Shown piece after piece: positions 54,414 to 64,000 of a stretch of 64,000 nucleotides of DNA (the stretch's first letter is position 1; every line of letters begins with the position of its first letter). The stretch is taken from the NCBI GenBank assembly GCA_963513935.1, contig OY740774.1, positions 83,228,890 through 83,292,889 on the forward strand. Direction: 5' to 3'. The notes below the pieces were generated by a model, which saw only the letters and a program-made list of their open reading frames with translations, did no database searches and was not told the DNA's origin. Made by a program: the position numbers and the translations under genes. This DNA comes from Aphrophora alni. Taxonomy: Eukaryota; Arthropoda; Insecta; Hemiptera; Aphrophoridae.

Positions 54414-57400
54414 GGTTTAAGAGTTATTGCAATTTATATGTCAATAAAAATACCTGATTTTAACATTTCACGTTTCGCCACTTGCAATACCTTTTTAAAA
54501 CGCCTGTGGCTCCCTAACTATACATCGTAATGATACGAAATTTTACATGAGGAAAGAAGAAAGTTCAAATTTTACTGTGGTGTTTTCAATTCGAAAATAT
54601 CTCTTATAGTTTCTGAGTAATTAATTCGAGAAAACAGCCAATTTTCAAACTTTGCAAAATGGTAAGGTACCCCCCTTGCAGTTTTTTTCGGCCAAAAAGC
54701 GAGTTATTGATTTTTGATTGTTTTTATAGCTTAATAGAAGCAGAATTAAATTTGGAGTCGAATGGTGCTATTGAAATTTCAAAATTTTTAATATTTTTTC
54801 ATTTTTATCTAAATTTTTGTAAAAGTTTCAATATTTAACAATACCAATGATATGCACATCAATAGATTCACAATTTAATAGAGAGTAAACCATGAAAAAT
54901 TGACTTTGAAATCTCAAAGGGTTTACGAGTAATTGCAGTTGAAAGTATTTTCAAAAAAGATCAAAATTTTTTTAAACCAACGATATGGGTATTAAAAGAT
55001 GCAGAATTGAAAAGAGAATAAACCCTGAAAAAATCACTTTGAAATCTCAAATGGTTTAAGAGTTATTGCAATTTATATGTCAATAAAAATACCTGATTTT
55101 AACATTTCACGTTTCGCCACTTGCAATACCTTTTTAAAACGCCTGTGGCTCCCTAACTATACATCGTAATGATACGAAATTTTACATGAGGAAAGAAGAA
55201 AGTTCAAATTTTACTGTGGTGTTTTCAATTCGAAAATATCTCTTATAGTTTCTGAGTAATTAATTCGAGAAAACAGCCAATTTTCAAACTTTGCAAAATG
55301 GTAAGGTACCCCCCTTGCAGTTTTTTTCGGCCAAAAAGCGAGTTATTGATTTTTGATTGTTTTTATAGCTTAATAGAAGCAGAATTAAATTTGGAGTCGA
55401 ATGGTGCTATTGAAATTTCAAAATTTTTAATATTTTTTCATTTTTATCTAAATTTTTGTAAAAGTTTCAATATTTAACAATACCAATGATATGCACATCA
55501 ATAGATTCACAATTTAATAGAGAGTAAACCATGAAAAAATGACTTTGAAATCTCAAAGGGTTTACGAGTAATTGCAGTTGAAAGTATTTTCAAAAAAGAT
55601 CAAAATTTTTTTAAACCAACGATATGGGTATTAAAAGATGCAGAATTGAAAAGAGAATAAACCCTGAAAAAATCACTTTGAAATCTCAAATGGTTTAAGA
55701 GTTATTGCAATTTATATGTCAATAAAAATACCTGATTTTAACATTTCACGTTTCGCCACTTGCAATACCTTTTTAAAACGCCTGTGGCTCCCTAACTATA
55801 CATCGTAATGATACGAAATTTTACATGAGGAAAGAAGAAAGTTCAAATTTTACTGTGGTGTTTTCAATTCGAAAATATCTCTTATAGTTTCTGAGTAATT
55901 AATTCGAGAAAACAGCCAATTTTCAAACTTTGCAAAATGGTAAGGTACCCCCCTTGCAGTTTTTTTCGGCCAAAAAGCGAGTTATTGATTTTTGATTGTT
56001 TTTATAGCTTAATAGAAGCAGAATTAAATTTGGAGTCGAATGGTGCTATTGAAATTTCAAAATTTTTAATATTTTTTCATTTTTATCTAAATTTTTGTAA
56101 AAATTTCAATATTTAACAATACCAATGATATGCACATCAATAGATTCACAATTTAATAGAGAGTAAACCATGAAAAAATGACTTTGAAATCTCAAAGGGT
56201 TTACGAGTAATTGCAGTTGAAAGTATTTTCAAAAAAGATCAAAATTTTTTTAAACCAACGATATGGGTATTAAAAGATGCAGAATTGAAGGAGAATAAAC
56301 CCTGAAAAAATCACTTTGAAATCTCAAATGGTTTAAGAGTTTATTGCAATTTATATGTCAATAAAAATACCTGATTTTAACATTTCACGTTTCGCCACTT
56401 GCAATACCTTTTTAAAACGCCTGTGGCTCCCTAACTATACATCGTAATGATACGAAATGTTACATGAGGAAAGAAGAAAGTTCAAATTTTACTGTGGTGT
56501 TTTCAATTCGAAAATATTTCTTATAGTTTCTGAGTAATTAATTCGAGAAAACAGCCAATTTTCAAACTTTGCAAAATGGTAAGGTACCCCCCTTGCAGTT
56601 TTTTTCGGCCAAAAAGCGAGTTATTGATTTTTGATTGTTTTTATAGCTTAATAGAAGCAGAATTAAATTTGGAGTCGAATGGTGCTATTGAAATTTCAAA
56701 ATTTTTAATATTTTTTCATTTTTATCTAATTTTTTGTAAAAATTTCAATATTTAACAATACCAATGATATGCACATCAATAGATTCACAATTTAATAGAG
56801 AGTAAACCATGAAAAAATGACTTTGAAATCTCAAAGGGTTTACGAGTAATTGCAGTTGAAAGTATTTTCAAAAAAGATCAAAATTTTTTTAAACCAACGA
56901 TATGGGTATTAAAAGATGCAGAATTGAAAGGAGAATAAACCCTGAAAAAATCACTTTGAAATCTCAAATGGTTTAAGAGTTTATTGCAATTTATATGTCA
57001 ATAAAAATACCTGATTTTAACATTTCACGTTTCGCCACTTGCAATACCTTTTTAAAACGCCTGTGGCTCCCTAACTATACATCGTAATGATACGAAATGT
57101 TACATGAGGAAAGAAGAAAGTTCAAATTTTACTGTGGTGTTTTCAATTCGAAAATATTTCTTATAGTTTCTGAGTAATTAATTCGAGAAAACAGCCAATT
57201 TTCAAACTTTGCAAAATGGTAAGGTACCCCCCTTGCAGTTTTTTTCGGCCAAAAAGCGAGTTATTGATTTTTGATTGTTTTTATAGCTTAATAGAAGCAG
57301 AATTAAATTTGGAGTCGAATGGTGCTATTGAAATTTCAAAATTTTTAATATTTTTTCATTTTTATCTAATTTTTTGTAAAAATTTCAATATTTAACAATA

Positions 57401-60400
57401 CCAATGATATGCACATCAATAGATTCACAATTTAATAGAGAGTAAACCATGAAAAAATGACTTTGAAATCTCAAAGGGTTTACGAGTAATTGCAGTTGAA
57501 AGTATTTTCAAAAAAGATCAAAATTTTTTTAAACCAACGATATGGGTATTAAAAGATGCAGAATTGAAAGGAGAATAAACCCTGAAAAAATCACTTTGAA
57601 ATCTCAAATGGTTTAAGAGTTATTGCAATTTATATGTCAATAAAAATACCTGATTTTAACATTTCACGTTTCTCCACTTGCAATACCTTTTTAAAACGCC
57701 TGTAGCTCCCTAACCGTACATCGTAATGATACGAAATGTTACATGAGGAAAGAAGAAAGTTCAAATTTTACTGTGGTGTTTTCAATTCGAAAATATCTCT
57801 TATAGTTTCTGAGTAATTAATTCGAGAAAACAGCCAATTTTCAAACTTTGCAAAATGGTAAGGTACCCCCCTTGCAGTTTTTTTCGGCCAAAAAGCAGGA
57901 TATTGATTTTTGATTGTTTTTATAGCTTAATAGAAGCAGAATTAAATTTGGAGTCGAATGGTGCTATTGAAATTTCAAAATTTTTAATATTTTTTCATTT
58001 TTATCTAAATTTTTGTAAAAATTTCAATATTTAACAATACCAATGATATGCACATCAATAGATTCACAATTTAATAGAGAGTAAACCATGAAAAAATGAC
58101 TTTGAAATCTCAAAGGGTTTACGAGTAATTGCAGTTGAAAGTATTTTCAAAAAAGATCAAAATTTTTTTAAACCAACGATATGGGTATTAAAAGATGCAG
58201 AATTGAAAGGAGAATAAACCCTGAAAAAATCACTTTGAAATCTCAAATGGTTTAAGAGTTATTGCAATTTATATGTCAATAAAAATACCTGATTTTAACA
58301 TTTCACGTTTCTCCACTTGCAATACCTTTTTAAAACGCCTGTGGCTCCCTAACTATACATCGTAATGATACGAAATTTTACATGAGGAAAGAAGAAAGTT
58401 CAAATTTTACTGTGGTGTTTTCAATTCGAAAATATCTCTTATAGTTTCTGAGTAATTAATTCGAGAAAACAGCCAATTTTCAAACTTTGCAAAATGGTAA
58501 GGTACCCCCCTTGCAGTTTTTTTCGGCCAAAAAGCGAGATATTGATTTTTGATTGTTTTTATAGCTTAATAGAAGCAGAATTAAATTTGGAGTCGAATGG
58601 TGCTATTGAAATTTCAAAATTTTTAATATTTTTTCATTTTTATCTAAATTTTTGTAAAAATTTCAATATTTACCAATACCAATGATATGCACATCAATAG
58701 ATTCACAATTTAATAGAGAGTAAACCATGAAAAAAAATATTTAACAATACCAATGATATGCACATCAATAGATTCACAATTTAATAGAGAGTAAACCATG
58801 AAAAAATGACTTTGAAATCTCAAAGGGTTTACGAGTAATTACAGTTCAAAGTTTTTTCAAAAAAGATCAAAATTTTTTTAAACCAATGATATGGTTATTA
58901 AAAGATGCAGAATTGAAGGAGAATAAACCCTGAAAAAATCACTTTGAAATCTCAAATGGTTTAAGAGTTATTGCAATTTATATGTCAATAAAAATACCTG
59001 ATTTTAACATTTCACGTTTCTCCACTTGCAATACCTTTTTAAAACGCCTGTGGCTGCCTAACTATACATCGTAATGATACGAAATGTTACATGAGGAAAG
59101 AAGAAAGTTCAAATTTTACTGTGGTGTTTTCAATTCGAAAATATTTCTTATAGTTTCTGAGTAATTAATTCGAGAAAACAGCCAATTTTCAAACTTTGCA
59201 AAATGGTAAGGTACCCCCCTTGCAGTTTTTTTCGGCCAAAAAGCGAGTTATTGATTTTTGATTGTTTTTATAGCTTAATAGAAGCAGAATTAAATTTGGA
59301 GTCGAATGGTGCTATTGAAATTTCAAAATTTTTAATATTTTTTCATTTTTATCTAATTTTTTGTAAAAATTTCAATATTTAACAATACCAATGATATGCA
59401 CATCAATAGATTCACAATTTAATAGAGAGTAAACCATGAAAAAATGACTTTGAAATCTCAAAGGGTTTACGAGTAATTGCAGTTGAAAGTATTTTCAAAA
59501 AAGATCAAAATTTTTTTAAACCAACGATATGGGTATTAAAAGATGCAGAATTGAAAGGAGAATAAACCCTGAAAAAATCACTTTGAAATCTCAAATGGTT
59601 TAAGAGTTATTGCAATTTATATGTCAATAAAAATACCTGATTTTAACATTTCACGTTTCGCCACTTGCAATACCTTTTTAAAACGCCTGTGGCTCCCTAA
59701 CTATACATCGTAATGATACGAAATTTTACATGAGGAAAGAAGAAAGTTCAAATTTTACTGTGGTGTTTTCAATTCGAAAATATCTCTTATAGTTTCTGAG
59801 TAATTAATTCGAGAAAACAGCCAATTTTCAAACTTTGCAAAATGGTAAGGTACCCCCCCCCCTTGCAGTTTTTTTCGGCCAAAAAGCGAGTTATTGATTT
59901 TTGATTGTTTTTATAGCTTAATAGAAGCAGAATTAAATTTGGAGTCGAATGGTGCTATTGAAATTTCAAAATTTTTAATATTTTTTCATTTTTATCTAAA
60001 TTTTTGTAAAAATTTCAATATTTAACAATACCAATGATATGCACATCAATAGATTCACAATTTAATAGAGAGTAAACCATGAAAAAATGACTTTGAAATC
60101 TCAAAGGGTTTACGAGCAATTGCAGTTGAAAGTATTTTCAAAAAAGATCAAAATTTTTTTAAACCAACGATATGGGTATTAAAAGATGCAGAATTGAAAG
60201 GAGAATAAACCCTGAAAAAATCACTTTGAAATCTCAAATGGTTTAAGAGTTATTGCAATTTATATGTCAATAAAAATACCTGATTTTAACATTTCACGTT
60301 TCGCCACTTGCAATACCTTTTTAAAACGCCTGTGGCTCCCTAACTATACATCGTAATTATACGAAATTTTACATGAGGAAAGAAGAAAGTTCAAATTTTA

Positions 60401-63400
60401 CTGTGGTGTTTTCAACTCGAAAATATCTCTTATAGTTTCTGAGTAATTAATTCGAGAAAACAGCCAATTTTCAAACTTTGCAAAATGGTAAGGTACCCCC
60501 TTGCAGTTTTTTTCGGCCAAAAAGCGAGTTATTGATTTTTGATTCTTTTTATAGCTTAATAGAAGCAGAATTAAATTTGGAGTCGAATGGTGCTATTGAA
60601 ATTTCAAAATTTTTAATATTTTTTCATTTTTATCTAAATTTTTGTAAAAATTTCAATATTTAACAATACCAATGATATGCACATCAATAGATTCACAATT
60701 TAATAGAGAGTAAACCATGAAAAAATGACTTTGAAATCTCAAAGGGTTTACGAGTAATTACAGTTCAAAGTTTTTTCAAAAAAGATCAAAATTTTTTTAA
60801 ACCAACGATATGGTTATTAAAAGATGCAGAATTGAAGGAGAATAAACCCTGAAAAAATCACTTTGAAATCTAAAATGGTTTAAGAGTTATTGCAATTTAT
60901 ATGTCAATAAAAATACCTGATTTTAACATTTCACGTTTCGCCACTTGCAATACCTTTTTAAAACGCCTGTGGCTCCCTAACTATACATCGTAATGATACG
61001 AAATGTTACATGAGGAAAGAAGAAAGTTCAAATTTTACTGTGGTGTTTTCAATTCGAAAATATTTCTTATAGTTTCTGAGTAATTAATTCGAGAAAACAG
61101 CCAATTTTCAAACTTTGCAAAATGGTAAGGTACCCCCCTTGCAGTTTTTTTCGGCCAAAAAGCGAGTTATTGATTTTTGATTGTTTTTATAGCTTAATAG
61201 AAGCAGAATTAAATTTGGAGTCGAATGGTGCTATTGAAATTTCAAAATTTTTAATATTTTTTCATTTTTATCTAAATTTTTGTAAAAATTTCAATATTTA
61301 ACAATACCAATGATATGCACATCAATAGATTCACAATTTAATAGAGAGTAAACCATGAAAAAATGACTTTGAAATCTCAAAGGGTTTACGAGTAATTGCA
61401 GTTGAAAGTATTTTCAAAAAAGATCAAAATTTTTTTAAACCAACGATATGGGTATTAAAAGATGCAGAATTGAAAGGAGAATAAACCCTGAAAAAATCAC
61501 TTTGAAATCTCAAATGGTTTAAGAGTTATTGCAATTTATATGTCAATAAAAATACCTGATTTTAACATTTCACGTTTCGCCACTTGCAATACCTTTTTAA
61601 AACGCCTGTGGCTCCCTAACTATACATCGTAATGATACGAAATTTTACATGAGGAAAGAAGAAAGTTCAAATTTTACTGTGGTGTTTTCAATTCGAAAAT
61701 ATCTCTTATAGTTTCTGAGTAATTAATTCGAGAAAACAGCCAATTTTCAAACTTTGCAAAATGGTAAGGTACCCCCTTGCAGTTTTTTTCGGCCAAAAAG
61801 CGAGTTATTGATTTTTGATTCTTTTTATAGCTTAATAGAAGCAGAATTAAATTTGGAGTCGAATGGTGCTATTGAAATTTCAAAATTTTTAATATTTTTT
61901 CATTTTTATCTAAATTTTTGTAAAAGTTTCAATATTTAACAATACCAATGATATGCACATCAATAGATTCACAATTTAATAGAGAGTAAACCATGAAAAA
62001 ATGACTTTGAAATCTCAAAGGGTTTACGAGTAATTACAGTTCAAAGTTTTTTCAAAAAAGATCAAAATTTTTTTAAACCAACGATATGGTTATTAAAAGA
62101 TGCAGAATTGAAAGGAGAATAAACCCTGAAAAAATCACTTTGAAATCTCAAATGGTTTAAGAGTTATTGCAATTTATATGTCAATAAAAATACCTGATTT
62201 TAACATTTCACGTTTCGCCACTTGCAATACCTTTTTAAAACGCCTGTGGCTCCCTAACTATACATCGTAATTATACGAAATTTTACATGAGGAAAGAAGA
62301 AAGTTCAAATTTTACTGTGGTGTTTTCAATTCGAAAATATCTCTTATAGTTTCTGAGTAATTAATTCGAGAAAACAGCCAATTTTCAAACTTTGCAAAAT
62401 GGTAAGGTACCCCCTTGCAGTTTTTTTCGGCCAAAAAGCGAGTTATTGATTTTTGATTCTTTTTATAGCTTAATAGAAGCAGAATTAAATTTGGAGTCGA
62501 ATGGTGCTATTGAAATTTCAAAATTTTTAATATTTTTTCATTTTTATCTAAATTTTTGTAAAAATTTCAATATTTAACAATACCAATGATATGCACATCA
62601 ATAGATTCACAATTTAATAGAGAGTAAACCATGAAAAAATGACTTTGAAATCTCAAAGGGTTTACGAGTAATTACAGTTCAAAGTTTTTTCAAAAAAGAT
62701 CAAAATTTTTTTAAACCAACGATATGGTTATTAAAAGATGCAGAATTGAAGGAGAATAAACCCTGAAAAAATCACTTTGAAATCTAAAATGGTTTAAGAG
62801 TTATTGCAATTTATATGTCAATAAAAATACCTGATTTTAACATTTCACGTTTCGCCACTTGCAATACCTTTTTAAAACGCCTGTGGCTCCCTAACTATAC
62901 ATCGTAATGATACGAAATGTTACATGAGGAAAGAAGAAAGTTCAAATTTTACTGTGGTGTTTTCAATTCGAAAATATTTCTTATAGTTTCTGAGTAATTA
63001 ATTCGAGAAAACAGCCAATTTTCAAACTTTGCAAAATGGTAAGGTTTTTTTCGGCCAAAAAGCGAGTTATTGATTTTTGATTGTTTTTATAGCTTAATAG
63101 AAGCAGAATTAAATTTGGAGTCGAATGGTGCTATTGAAATTTCAAAATTTTTAATATTTTTTCATTTTTATCTAAATTTTTGTAAAAATTTCAATATTTA
63201 ACAATACCAATGATATGCACATCAATAGATTCACAATTTAATAGAGAGTAAACCATGAAAAAATGACTTTGAAATCTCAAAGGGTTTACGAGTAATTGCA
63301 GTTGAAAGTATTTTCAAAAAAGATCAAAGTTTTTTTAAACCAACGATATGGGTATTAAAAGATGCAGAATTGAAAGGAGAATAAACCCTGAAAAAATCAC

Positions 63401-64000
63401 TTTGAAATCTCAAATGGTTTAAGAGTTATTGCAATTTATATGTCAATAAAAATACCTGATTTTAACATTTCACGTTTCGCCACTTGCAATACCTTTTTAA
63501 AACGCCTGTGGCTCCCTAACTATACATCGTAATGATACGAAATTTTACATGAGGAAAGAAGAAAGTTCAAATTTTACTGTGGTGTTTTCAATTCGAAAAT
63601 ATCTCTTATAGTTTCTGAGTAATTAATTCGAGAAAACAGCCAATTTTCAAACTTTGCAAAATGGTAAGGTACCCCCTTGCAGTTTTTTTCGGCCAAAAAG
63701 CGAGTTATTGATTTTTGATTCTTTTTATAGCTTAATAGAAGCAGAATTAAATTTGGAGTCGAATGGTGCTATTGAAATTTCAAAATTTTTAATATTTTTT
63801 CATTTTTATCTAAATTTTTGTAAAAGTTTCAATATTTAACAATACCAATGATATGCACATCAATAGATTCACAATTTAATAGAGAGTAAACCATGAAAAA
63901 ATGACTTTGAAATCTCAAAGGGTTTACGAGTAATTACAGTTCAAAGTTTTTTCAAAAAAGATCAAAATTTTTTTAAACCAACGATATGGTTATTAAAAGA
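54414..64000. repeat. Satellite array, 639-bp monomer, about 15 copies, running off the window
   Basis: The motif 'ggtaaggtac' (or its variant) recurs at 54661, 55300, 55939, 56578, 57218, 57857, 58496, 59205, 59844, 60487, 61124, 61763, 62401, 63038 and 63663. Spacing is 639 except where small indels occur: C-run length, a ~70-bp duplication at about 58670-58810, and a ~14-bp deletion at 63043. Monomers look >95% alike by eye. Open frames of 61-63 codons inside are broken or restored by C-run length in different copies and are not genes. The array end is not seen. Confidence 0.98.
58668..58806. repeat. Local ~70-bp tandem duplication within one satellite monomer
   Basis: The block 'aatatttaccaatacc' through 'gtaaaccatgaaaaa' is repeated directly, lengthening that monomer to 709 bp. 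Only this copy has it. Confidence 0.9.

Noticed and set aside
58494..63839. Repeated 61-63 codon frames in the satellite (60478-60663, 61754-61939, 62392-62577, 63654-63839 and others)
   Set aside because: They exist only in copies with a certain C-run length, have no recognisable motif and lie in tandem satellite DNA; chance frames.
1..64000. CRISPR array, tRNA or rRNA gene, or novel multi-gene operon
   Set aside because: No such structure seen; tandem repeats here lack spacers of CRISPR type, and the only host gene is intron-split alpha-adaptin.

Overview
This is a eukaryotic, AT-rich nuclear window, almost certainly from an insect. It carries the last seven coding exons of one conserved animal gene, separated by large GT-AG introns. 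The rest is a dense, layered set of transposable elements and satellite DNA. A sap-feeding bug (Hemiptera) would fit the element mix, but that is a weak inference. There is no bacterial, plasmid or CRISPR content.

The only host gene recognised is the 3' part of the AP-2 clathrin adaptor alpha subunit (alpha-adaptin) on the + strand. Its seven exons lie at 13068-13223, 27017-27210, 28893-29022, 30178-30316, 32839-32983, 35373-35577 and 36741-36818. Splice phases agree at every junction, giving 1047 nt, or 348 codons plus stop. They encode the end of the trunk, the hinge and the whole ear (appendage) domain. Upstream exons lie beyond the left edge, so 1-13067 is probably intron.

Region by region: 1-13067 holds a nest of elements three deep. 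A decayed CR1/Jockey-type LINE (+) is split by a nearly complete CR1-like LINE (-). That LINE is itself interrupted in ORF1 by a head-to-head inverted pair of Penelope-like element copies, each carrying a hammerhead-ribozyme-like motif. Beside the nest are a Tigger/jerky-like transposase relic and one pogo-type terminal repeat. The 13.8 kb intron 13224-27016 contains an LTR retrotransposon of the Ty3/gypsy type on the - strand (about 14289-24603). It has 864-bp LTRs in which I see no differences, gag and pol ORFs joined by an apparent -1 frameshift signal, and a 3.1 kb non-coding spacer. Smaller introns hold mariner-family relics, one of them interrupted by a hAT element with a perfect 8-bp target duplication and containing a (TC)46 tract.

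Downstream of the gene (36819-53400) no second gene was recognised. There are a LINE RNase H relic, a 10-copy ~105-bp minisatellite with a 322-bp higher-order period, a piggyBac-like remnant and a 783-bp pogo/Tigger deletion derivative. From about 53440 to the window end lies a satellite. Diverged edge units come first, then a 462-bp hAT-like MITE, then about 15 copies of a 639-bp monomer, the last six organised as a repeated trimer.

No convincing new multi-gene biological system is present. The most interesting content is structural: element nesting, the ribozyme-like motifs, the gag-pol frameshift site and the organisation of the satellite.
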